Of a stretch of 44,838 bases of DNA, positions 16,007-23,165 are shown piece by piece. The notes beneath the pieces are model-generated. The model was not told the DNA's origin, made no database searches, and saw only the letters and a list, made by a program, of their open reading frames with translations. The stretch is from the NCBI GenBank assembly GCA_009779195.1, contig WRET01000022.1, forward strand, positions 1 to 44,838, written 5' to 3'. Position numbers and translations under genes: made by a program. This stretch comes from Micrococcales bacterium (GTDB lineage Bacteria > Actinomycetota > Actinomycetes > Actinomycetales > Cellulomonadaceae). Numbering within the stretch: position 1 is the stretch's first letter; every line of letters begins with the position of its first letter.

Positions 16007-17080
16007 TCAACGCGGGGCCAGGGGGATGTCGACGGTGAAGGTCGTGCCTTGGCCCGGGGTGGAGGTGACGTCGAGGTGGCCGTTGACGAGGTCGACGACG
16101 CGGCGGACCAGGGCCAGGCCCAGGCCGTTGCCGCCGGCGGGGCGGGCGGCGTCGGCGCGGAAGAAACGTTCGAAGATCCGAAGGAGGTCGGCGGGGGCGA
16201 TGCCGATGCCGGTGTCGGTGACGCGGCAGCGGGCGTGGTCGCCGTCGCGGACGAGGGTCACCTGGACCTGGCCGCCGTCGGGTGTGAACTTGATCGCGTT
16301 GTTGATGAGGTTCACCCAGACTTGGTGCAGCAGGTCTTCGTCAGCGTCGACCTCGAGCTCGGGGGCGTCGAGGCTGACGTCGAGGTTCTTGGCGGCCCAC
16401 TGGGGCTCGGCGGTGAGGATGACGGTGCGCAGCTGTTCGTCGAGGCGGAACGGGTGCGGGTGGGTGTGCACGTCTTCGCCGTCGAGGGTCGACAGGCGCA
16501 GGAGGTTGTCGCTGAGGGCTGACAGCCGTGCGGTCTCGGCGGTGATGATGTCGAGGTAGTGGGTGCGGGTGGCCTCGTCGATGCCGGGGTCGCGGGCGAG
16601 GCGGGCGAACCCTCCGATCGAGGTCAGGGGCGAGCCGATCTCGTGCGAGACGTTGGAGATGAACTCTTGGCGTTGGCGCTCCAGGTCGCCGAGCTGGTCG
16701 GCCATGGTGTTGACCGAGTCGACGAGCTCGGACAACGGGTGGCGCTGGCCTGCGGGGATGCGGACAGAAAAGTCACCGTGGGAGATCCGGTCCAAGGCGT
16801 CCATGATCTCCTGGCCGAACGGCACCCGGTTCCCGCGCCCCAAGGCCCGGGCCACGACTGACGCGCAGCCCGCAGCGATGGCGACACCGACCGCCGCTGC
16901 GACGAAGAACGCCACGGGGGCTGGCGGGCGCCCGACCCACCGGAAGCCGAGCTCGGCGACGGCCCAGCCAGCCATGAGCGCGACCCCCAGCGCGGTGAGG
17001 GTGAGCGCGGCTTGCCACCAGTGCTCGGGGCCGCCCTCCATCCGGGGGCGGCGGGCCGCGTCGTCGTCCTGGTCGGTCAC
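16007..17080 (-). CDS. Sensor histidine kinase
   Basis: 357 aa from GTG 17080, overlapping the response-regulator stop as GTGA. Two membrane helices (about 24-45 and 55-78) with hardly any outside loop suggest sensing within or near the membrane. A HAMP-like linker (about 85-135) follows. HisKA has the phosphoacceptor His146 in NVSHEIGSPLTS; HATPase_c has NLINNAIKFTPDG (N box), DTGIGIAPADL (G1), FERFF (F) and GNGLGLALV (G2). All are intact. It is the last gene of the operon that starts with the PonA2-type PBP, which suggests cell-envelope sensing. Confidence 0.95.
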   Translation of the reverse strand: MTDQDDDAARRPRMEGGPEHWWQAALTLTALGVALMAGWAVAELGFRWVGRPPAPVAFFVAAAVGVAIAAGCASVVARALGRGNRVPFGQEIMDALDRISHGDFSVRIPAGQRHPLSELVDSVNTMADQLGDLERQRQEFISNVSHEIGSPLTSIGGFARLARDPGIDEATRTHYLDIITAETARLSALSDNLLRLSTLDGEDVHTHPHPFRLDEQLRTVILTAEPQWAAKNLDVSLDAPELEVDADEDLLHQVWVNLINNAIKFTPDGGQVQVTLVRDGDHARCRVTDTGIGIAPADLLRIFERFFRADAARPAGGNGLGLALVRRVVDLVNGHLDVTSTPGQGTTFTVDIPLAPR

Positions 17081-17754
17081 GGGCGGTCCTCCAGCCGGTA
17101 GCCCAGACCGCGGACGGTGACGATGGCGAAGGCGTCAGCCTCGCCGAAACGGTCGCGCAGACGGTTGATATGCACGTCGAGGGTGCGTTCGTTGCCTTCG
17201 AAACCCACACCCCAGACCTCGTCGAGGATCTGGCGGCGGGTGAGTGTGCGTCCCTTGTGGCTGGCCAGCAAGAACAACAGCTCGAACTCCTTCAAGGGCA
17301 GCTCACGTCGGTCGTCGTCGCCGACGGTGACCACGTGGCTGGTGTTGTCCAGCGTGACGTTGCCGGCGTGGGCTGTCTGCTCGACGACTTTGCGGTACCG
17401 GCGCAGCAACGCTTTGACGCGGGCGACCAGCTCGGGTCCGTCGAAGGGTTTGACGAGGTAGTCGTCGGCGCCCGCCTCGAAACCGCGCACCTTGTCGCCC
17501 AGCTGCCCCTTGGCGGTCAGCATGAGCAGCGGCAGCTCGGGGTAGTAGCGGCGCACCGCCTGGGCGAACCCGATCCCGTCGACGTGGGGCATCATGACGT
17601 CCACGACGCACAGGTCCACCTGGGACTCGCCCAGCATCCGCAGCGCCACCCGTCCGTCAGGTGCCGAACCCACGGCGAACCCTGCGCCGACGAGCAGCTC
17701 GCTCACCAGCTCACGGATATGCGGGTCGTCGTCGATCACCAGCAGCGTGCCCAT
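17077..17754 (-). CDS. OmpR/PhoB family response regulator
   Basis: 225 aa from ATG 17754. The receiver domain has the acidic pair DDD (8-10), phosphoacceptor Asp52 in VVDVMMPHVDG, the Thr of LLMLTAKG and the Lys of DYLVKPF. The C-terminal winged helix has ELPLKEFELLFLLASHKG, then ILDEVWG, RTLDVHINRLRDRFG and VRGLGYRLE. It lies 13 nt after the phosphoesterase gene and overlaps the kinase gene, so it is the cognate partner. Targets are unknown; autoregulation of the PBP operon is a reasonable guess. Confidence 0.96.
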   Translation of the reverse strand: MGTLLVIDDDPHIRELVSELLVGAGFAVGSAPDGRVALRMLGESQVDLCVVDVMMPHVDGIGFAQAVRRYYPELPLLMLTAKGQLGDKVRGFEAGADDYLVKPFDGPELVARVKALLRRYRKVVEQTAHAGNVTLDNTSHVVTVGDDDRRELPLKEFELLFLLASHKGRTLTRRQILDEVWGVGFEGNERTLDVHINRLRDRFGEADAFAIVTVRGLGYRLEDRP

Positions 17755-17767
17755 CGGGACCTGTCTC

Positions 17768-18700
17768 TCAGGAGGCTGCGACCAGGCGGAGCAAGGTGGC
17801 TTCGGGGCGGCAGGCGAAGCGGATGGGGGTGAACGGGGAGGTTCCCAGGCCCGCGCTGACGTGCAGCCACATAGAGCCGGCGCCGCCACGGGCGTCGGGA
17901 CGCGGGCCGGGCCAGCCGTGCAGGCCCTTGGCGCGGCCGGTGTCCAGGTCGCAGTTGGTGGTCAAGGCGCCGTACCCGGGGACCGCTACCTGACCGCCGT
18001 GGGTGTGCCCGGCGAGGGTGAGATCAACCCCGTCGGCGGCGAACGCGTCCAGGACACGTCGGTAGGGGGCGTGGGTGACACCGAGGTACAGGTCCACCTC
18101 TGGCCCCTCGACGGCCTGCGGCATGACGTCGTGGTCGTGGTGGGCGTCGTCGGTGCCGACGAACGACAGGCGTCGGCCTGCTACGTCCAGCTGTGCCCGG
18201 GTGTTGGTCAGGTCGGCCCAGCCTGCGCCGGTGAACCGGTCATGCAGGTCGTGCCACGGCAGCCGGGGGCCTGCCGCGAACACCCGGGCGTCGGCACGCA
18301 GGTAGCGCAACGGGTTCTTCAGGACCGGGGCTTCATAGTCGTTCGACCCGAAGACGAACACCCCCGGACGGGCCAGGTGTGGTTCGAGTGCGCGTTCGAC
18401 CAGGGGCAGCGCCTGCGGCGACGACCAGTGGTCACCAGTGTCGACCACCAGGTGCGGGTCCAGAGCGTCCAAGGAGCGTACCCAGTCGGCCAACCGGGTG
18501 CTGCGGGCGGTCAGGTGCAGGTCCGACAGGTGCAGCACCCGCAGCTCGGGCTGCCCAGGTGCGAGCACAGGGACGTCGACCTGGCGCAGTGCGTACCACC
18601 CGGCTTCGACCAGAGACCAGGCCAGCGCTACCGCACCCAGGCCAGCCGTCACGCCGAGGGCACCGCCGACGCGCCGGGCACGCCCGGGTGGACCGGTCAC
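17768..18700 (-). CDS. Membrane-anchored metallophosphoesterase (YkuE/Rv3683-like)
   Basis: 310 aa from GTG 18700, overlapping the PBP stop as GTGA, with a GGGGGGA ribosome-binding site. One N-terminal membrane helix (about 15-40) precedes a calcineurin-like domain with the metal ligands in HLSDLHLT, VVDTGDHW, GSNDYE, THAP and LAGHTHGGQ. All metal-binding motifs are present; GNH(D/E) is GSND here. Adjacent to ponA2-type PBPs in many actinobacteria, including M. tuberculosis as I recall it. Substrate uncertain; the outward- or inward-facing domain may act on lipid-linked phosphates. Confidence 0.92.
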   Translation of the reverse strand: MTGPPGRARRVGGALGVTAGLGAVALAWSLVEAGWYALRQVDVPVLAPGQPELRVLHLSDLHLTARSTRLADWVRSLDALDPHLVVDTGDHWSSPQALPLVERALEPHLARPGVFVFGSNDYEAPVLKNPLRYLRADARVFAAGPRLPWHDLHDRFTGAGWADLTNTRAQLDVAGRRLSFVGTDDAHHDHDVMPQAVEGPEVDLYLGVTHAPYRRVLDAFAADGVDLTLAGHTHGGQVAVPGYGALTTNCDLDTGRAKGLHGWPGPRPDARGGAGSMWLHVSAGLGTSPFTPIRFACRPEATLLRLVAAS

Positions 18701-21252
18701 CCCGGATCGTCCCCCCAACGGCCGCCTGGCCAGCGGTCGTCAGGCGGCTGGCCGTTGGACACGTACAAGGTGATGATCGAGCCAGCCGTCGATGTGCCAG
18801 ACGGGTCTTGGTGTCCGACCAGACCGGCCGGGACCCGTGAGGGTACCTGGTCGGGAGAGACGGACGCGCTGAACCCAGCCCCGGCGAGGACCGCTGTGGC
18901 CTCGTCCACCGCCATCCCGGTGACGTTCGGCACGTGGATCTGCTTGCCGTTGATGAGATCGATCGAACCTTGGCCAAAGCCCGGGTTGTCGCCCCCGGAG
19001 AGGGCGCGCACAGCGAACTGTTTCCATGTCGGGCCAGAGATCGTGGCGCCGTAGACGACGCCGTACGTATGGCCGTTGATGGTCTTGCGGTTGGCTGACT
19101 TGTACCCGGTGAGGCTGCCGCTCGTGGCGACCGCCGCCGACAGCTTGGGGGTGAAGCCGACGAACCACGTGTACTCGTTGTTGTTCGACGTGCCGGTCTT
19201 GCCCGCCGCCGGGAACCCGGGGGAACCGACGCCCTTCATGGTCCCGCCCCACACACCTGACATCGCGTAGGCGATGGTGTTGGCCACCGCTGGGTCGATC
19301 GCCTGGTGGCACTCGGCGTCGGGGATCTCACGGTCGGTGCCGTCGGAATCGACGACCTTTGTCATGGCGACCGGGCTGCAGTAGACCCCTCCAGCACCGA
19401 ACGCCGCGAACGCACCAGCCATGGCCAGCGTGGTGGTGTTGTCCGTGCCGATGACGTTGACCGGGTAGTGGTCGTTGAACGGCACCGGGAGGTAACCGCC
19501 GTTCTCGTCCCTGATAGGTTTGCCGTCTTTCTTGGGGTTGGCCTGCACGACACCGAGGTCGGCGGCTCGGTGCATGATGTCGCACAGGCTGAGCCGGGTG
19601 GCCATGTTCATGAACGCGACGTTCACCGAGTTCCGTGTCGCGTCGGCCACGGTCATCGGCCCGCCCGCGCTCGGCGGGGAGTTCTTCATCGAGAAGCCCT
19701 TGCCGCCCAGCACTCCGTCGCACGAGGTGAACTGGTTCATCCTGAAGCTCTGTTGGCTGCCGTTGACGACGTCGCTGAGCGAGTGGCCAGCTTCCAGCCA
19801 GGCCAGCAGCGTGAACGCCTTGAACGTCGACCCTGGCTGGAAGCCCTGGTTGTTGTAGTAGGGCTGGGCGACGTTGAGGTTGATCGCCGACTGCCCGGCG
19901 ATGCCCTGGTTGGTCGCCGTCCAGTTGGTCGACTGCGCCAGGGCCTTGACCTGCCCGGTGCCCGGTTCCACCACCGCCATGGCCTGGACCACCCCGGACG
20001 CGTCGCCGGGTGGGACGCGGTTGTGGACCTCTTGGGTCGCGATCCTCTGGACGTTGACGTCGAGGGTCGTGGTGATCGTCAGACCACCGTTGGCCCACAG
20101 CTTGGCCCGTGCCTCAGGGGTGTCGCCGAACGCCGGGTCCTTCACGACGATCTTCGACACCCAGTCGCAGAAGTACCCGCCGCCCTTCATCGTCCTGTCC
20201 GTGCTGCCCTTGGCTCCGGCGATATCGGCCAGCTCCAGGTCGTCGGACAGGGCCAGGTCGTCAGCAGGGCCACAGCCCACCGCGACGTCGTAGACCCTGG
20301 GGATGTCCTCGCGGATGGGTGTGTCGATGCCCTTCTGGTAGTCGTCCTTGGTGATCTTCTTCTGGTCCAGCATGAGCTTCAGGACGATGTTGCGCCGTTT
20401 CTCAGCATTGTCGTAGTCGCGGTGCGGGTCCCACTTCATCGGGTTCTGGGTGATCCCGGCGATCGTGGCGGCCTGGAGGTAGTCCAGGTCCGCAGCGGAG
20501 ATGTTGTAGTAGTACTGCGCCGCAGCCTCAGCCCCGTAGACCGAGGCTGCCCCGAACTGGGCGATGTTCAGGTAGTTCTCCAGGATCTTGTCCTTGGTCA
20601 TGTCTTCCTGCTGCTCCAGGGCCACGGCCAGGCGGGCCTCGCGCAGCTTGCGCGCGTACCCCTCGGCACCGTGGGAGACCGTGGCCTGGGTGTAAGCAGC
20701 CTGGCGTTCGGCGTCAGTCGTGGCCTCGTCCATGGCGGCGAGGATGAGGACGTTCTTGACGTACTGCTGGGTGATCGTCGAGGCGCCTTGCTGGGTGTCG
20801 TCAGACTGGACCATGCCCAGCACCATCGCCCGGGCCATACCCTGGGGGTCGACGCCGTTGTGCTCCCTGAAGCGTTTGTCCTCGGTGGCGATCACCGCGT
20901 CCTGCAGGTGGACGCTGATCTGCGACAGCGGCACGACCACCCGGTTCTGGGTGTAGAACGTGGCCAGCAAGGTGCCCTCGTTGGCCACGGTTCCGTCAGG
21001 GTTGTAGGTGCGGTCGTTGGCGTACAGCTCGGTGCGTTGAGGCACGACGACCTTACCGAGCTCGTCGTCGAGGCCGTTGAAGGTGGTTCGTGCCACCGAG
21101 GAGCCGACGTTCGCCGCGGCGATGGCGGGGATCGACAGGCCCGCTGCGACGAGGCCGCCGAGCACGGCGACGACGACGAAGGCAACGAGGAGGGACGATG
21201 TGGTCAGAGGGTGCTCGTCATCACCAGTCAGCACACGGAGCGTTCGCGACAC
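18697..21252 (-). CDS. ponA2: Class A penicillin-binding protein with PASTA domain (PonA2 type)
   Basis: About 851 aa. One membrane helix (about 20-45), then a glycosyltransferase family 51 domain with EDKRFREHNGVD (catalytic Glu about 124) and a second motif GASTITQQYVKN. The transpeptidase domain has the catalytic Ser about 475 in GSTFK, the SVN motif and KTGTS. A single C-terminal PASTA domain (VPNVTGMAVDEATAVLAGAGF) ends in a Gly/Pro/Asp tail. It polymerises and cross-links peptidoglycan outside the membrane. The GTG at 21252 gives MSRTLR, as in relatives; the ATG far upstream runs through promoter DNA. No clear Shine-Dalgarno sequence precedes 21252. First gene of a four-gene operon and divergent from whiB4. 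Confidence 0.94.
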   Translation of the reverse strand: MSRTLRVLTGDDEHPLTTSSLLVAFVVVAVLGGLVAAGLSIPAIAAANVGSSVARTTFNGLDDELGKVVVPQRTELYANDRTYNPDGTVANEGTLLATFYTQNRVVVPLSQISVHLQDAVIATEDKRFREHNGVDPQGMARAMVLGMVQSDDTQQGASTITQQYVKNVLILAAMDEATTDAERQAAYTQATVSHGAEGYARKLREARLAVALEQQEDMTKDKILENYLNIAQFGAASVYGAEAAAQYYYNISAADLDYLQAATIAGITQNPMKWDPHRDYDNAEKRRNIVLKLMLDQKKITKDDYQKGIDTPIREDIPRVYDVAVGCGPADDLALSDDLELADIAGAKGSTDRTMKGGGYFCDWVSKIVVKDPAFGDTPEARAKLWANGGLTITTTLDVNVQRIATQEVHNRVPPGDASGVVQAMAVVEPGTGQVKALAQSTNWTATNQGIAGQSAINLNVAQPYYNNQGFQPGSTFKAFTLLAWLEAGHSLSDVVNGSQQSFRMNQFTSCDGVLGGKGFSMKNSPPSAGGPMTVADATRNSVNVAFMNMATRLSLCDIMHRAADLGVVQANPKKDGKPIRDENGGYLPVPFNDHYPVNVIGTDNTTTLAMAGAFAAFGAGGVYCSPVAMTKVVDSDGTDREIPDAECHQAIDPAVANTIAYAMSGVWGGTMKGVGSPGFPAAGKTGTSNNNEYTWFVGFTPKLSAAVATSGSLTGYKSANRKTINGHTYGVVYGATISGPTWKQFAVRALSGGDNPGFGQGSIDLINGKQIHVPNVTGMAVDEATAVLAGAGFSASVSPDQVPSRVPAGLVGHQDPSGTSTAGSIITLYVSNGQPPDDRWPGGRWGDDPG

Positions 21253-21522
21253 GGTACATAGAGTAGTCAACGCGCGTCGCGATGACGCCCGGTTGGGCCA
21301 GATTGCACCGGACCTCCACACCCAACTGTCGAGATGCAGTATCGGTCGAAGGAGCCCGCTGAGTCGCCCGTCCGGGTGAGAAACGGGACCTTGACCCCAG
21401 ATCTGGGGTCCAAATTGACTGAATCGACCCACGATCGGGTTCTTCTGCTGGCGGCAGATTGCCACTAATGTCCTCTTGGTCGGTCGTGATGACTGGCGAA
21501 CAGGTGGGGGAGGTTGAGATAG
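21253..21522. promoter_or_regulatory. Divergent ponA2/whiB4 regulatory region
   Basis: 270 bp between two divergent starts. I see no strong palindrome or consensus promoter. It must hold promoters for both genes; in relatives this intergenic region is a shared control point, so WhiB binding here is plausible but not visible. Confidence 0.35.
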
Positions 21523-21810
21523 GTGGCTCTGTTCTCGGGGGACGGACACTGGTCAGCCGGAGCCAACTGCGGCTTCGGGAAGGCATCACCCGATGCTCTC
21601 TTCGTGGAGGGATCGGCTCAGCGCGCAGCGCGGGTCATCTGCCACGACTGCCCGGTCCGTCTTGAGTGCTTGGCGGACGCGTTGGACAGCCGGATGGACT
21701 TCGGTGTCTGGGGCGGGATGACCGAGCGGGAGCGGCGCGCGCTGTTGCGTCGTCGCCCAGAGGTACGTTCGTGGCGCAACGAGCTCGTCAGCTCGGTGAT
21801 GCAGGTGTAG
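21523..21810 (+). CDS. whiB4: WhiB-family iron-sulfur regulator (WhiB4-like)
   Basis: 95 aa from GTG 21523, with GGGGGAGG 9 nt upstream. The four cluster cysteines are at 16, 40, 43 and 49 (C-x23-C-x2-C-x5-C), followed by the family signature GVWGG at 61-65 and a basic segment ERERRALLRRRP for DNA binding. The stretch PDALFVEGSAQRAARVICHD and the flanks closely follow what I know of M. tuberculosis WhiB4, and the divergent PonA2 gene agrees. WhiB proteins bind a [4Fe-4S] cluster and respond to oxygen, NO or redox state. Confidence 0.92.
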   Translation: MALFSGDGHWSAGANCGFGKASPDALFVEGSAQRAARVICHDCPVRLECLADALDSRMDFGVWGGMTERERRALLRRRPEVRSWRNELVSSVMQV

Positions 21811-21827
21811 CCGGTAGTCTGCTGGTC

Positions 21828-21977
21828 GTGACTCGTTGGGAGTATTCGACCGTGCCGCTGATCGTGCACAAGACGAAAGAGATCCTCGACCAGTGGGGCG
21901 CTGACGGGTGGGAGCTCGTCACCGTGCTCGACGGGGCGACGGGTCTGGTCGCCTACCTCAAGCGGCCGCTGCCGTGA
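21828..21977 (+). CDS. DUF4177-like mini-protein
   Basis: 49 aa from GTG 21828 (TRWEYSTVPLIVH... ending AYLKRPLP). The W-E-Y start, the helix with K-E-I-L and the WGADGWELV motif are the landmarks of the DUF4177 family, a small alpha-beta protein of unknown function. It is co-directional with whiB4 (17 nt apart) and overlaps ridA by GTGA. A DUF4177-ridA pair is, to my knowledge, common in actinobacteria at this locus. Confidence 0.88.
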   Translation: MTRWEYSTVPLIVHKTKEILDQWGADGWELVTVLDGATGLVAYLKRPLP

Positions 21978-22468
21978 CTGGCGCGACGACCGTCGCCCAA
22001 CGTCTGGACGCTCTCGGCTTGGTGCTGCCCATGGTGGCGGCCCCTGTGGGCGCGTACGTCCCTGCTGTGCGCACCGGTACCCACGTGTGGACCAGCGGCC
22101 AGCTGCCGTTCGTCGACGGCCAGCTGGTGGTGACCGGCACCGTCGGCGCCGACGTCGCCGTGGACACCGCTGCCCAGGCGGCACGCACAGCCGCGCTCAA
22201 CGCCGTGGCAGCCGTGGCTCATCTGCTCGCTGCCGACTCTGGTGCCACTGCGCTGGCAGCCTTGGACCAGGTGGTCCGCGTGGTCAAGCTCACAGGGTTC
22301 GTGGCCAGCACTCCCGGTTTCACAGCCCAGCCCGCTGTGCTCAACGCCGCCAGCGCCCTGCTGCACGAGGTTTTCGGGGATGCGGGGGTGCATGTGCGCT
22401 CGGCTGTGGGCGTCGCCGCGCTCCCGATGGGGTCACCAGTGGAAGTCGAGCTCGTCGTCGAGGTGTGA
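21974..22468 (+). CDS. RidA (YjgF/YER057c/UK114) family protein
   Basis: 164 aa from GTG 21974, inside the overlap with the DUF4177 gene. Recognisable features: an N-terminal helix TVAQRLDALGLVLP, GTHVWTSGQLPFVDGQLVVTG (the substrate-pocket G-Q-x-P), AAQAARTAALNAVA, VVRVVKLTGFVAS, and VRSAVGVAALPMGSPVEVE (Arg and Pro positions of the family). RidA hydrolyses reactive enamine/imine intermediates. Members longer than 130 aa, as here, are the actinobacterial subgroup. Only 19 bp separate its stop from the convergent end of the biosynthetic operon. Confidence 0.93.
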   Translation: MTGATTVAQRLDALGLVLPMVAAPVGAYVPAVRTGTHVWTSGQLPFVDGQLVVTGTVGADVAVDTAAQAARTAALNAVAAVAHLLAADSGATALAALDQVVRVVKLTGFVASTPGFTAQPAVLNAASALLHEVFGDAGVHVRSAVGVAALPMGSPVEVELVVEV

Positions 22469-22487
22469 GCCGTGGCGGCCACCAGGC

Positions 22488-23165
22488 TCAGGACAGGTGG
22501 TGCCCGCGCAGCCGCACCGTGACGGGGGGTTCGACAGCCAGGGCGAGCACGTGGTCGTGGTCGACGGTCCCGACGGCCACGGGCGTGGTGCGCCCGTCGG
22601 GCAGGCCGACCGTCCACCAGGTGCCACCCAGGCAGAGCGTGCTGTGGTCAGGACCACGCGCCACGGTGAGGGCGCGCGGGTCGATGGACATACCCACCCC
22701 GGCCCGTTTGAGTGCCGCCTCGCGGACCGCCCAGGCCCGGCCCCAGGCCCGGCCCCAGGCACGGGAGCCGGGGGTGCCTGGCTGCTCGGCGTGGGCCTGG
22801 TCCAGCTCGTCGGCGCTCATGATCGCGGTGACCCAGGCGCTGGCGCGGCGGCAGTCCACGACGTCTACGCCGAGGGGCCGGTCGGCGGCCGCGGCGACGA
22901 CCCAGGTGCCGTCGTGCGAGGCGGTCAGGTGCGCGCCGGGGCCGCACGCTGGCTGCCCGCCCGGTCTGTACCAGTGCCCGCGCACGTGCCACCGTCGGCA
23001 CAGGTCCCGCAGCATATGGTCGGCGGCGAGGCTGCGCCGACGGTCTGCCGGACGGCGCCCGTCGAGCGCCGCCACGCGCGGGCACCAGTCCAGCTGGTCG
23101 CCGGGGGGCGGCCACTGGTCGTCTGGCAGCTCGGTGACCAGGACCTCCACCTGGGTCCCGTCCAC
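22488..23165 (-). CDS. 4'-phosphopantetheinyl transferase (Sfp type)
   Basis: 225 aa from GTG 23165, which shares one base with the permease stop TAG. Landmarks: GVDVVD (the magnesium-binding GxDxx motif) and WAVREAALKRAGVG (W-x-x-(K/R)-E-A-x-x-K), with LTASHDGTWVV ahead of them. It converts apo to holo carrier proteins by adding phosphopantetheine. As the last gene of the operon it probably activates the three carrier domains encoded upstream (ACP, NRPS T domain, KS-protein carrier). A 12-bp tandem triplet (22731-22766) inserts a repeated WGRAWGRAW just before the catalytic helix. Confidence 0.93.
   Translation of the reverse strand: MDGTQVEVLVTELPDDQWPPPGDQLDWCPRVAALDGRRPADRRRSLAADHMLRDLCRRWHVRGHWYRPGGQPACGPGAHLTASHDGTWVVAAAADRPLGVDVVDCRRASAWVTAIMSADELDQAHAEQPGTPGSRAWGRAWGRAWAVREAALKRAGVGMSIDPRALTVARGPDHSTLCLGGTWWTVGLPDGRTTPVAVGTVDHDHVLALAVEPPVTVRLRGHHLS

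Noticed and set aside
19306..21261. 651-codon open frame opposite the penicillin-binding protein gene
   Set aside because: Low-complexity Val/Gly/Arg translation and no start signal; antisense of a gene with all catalytic motifs.
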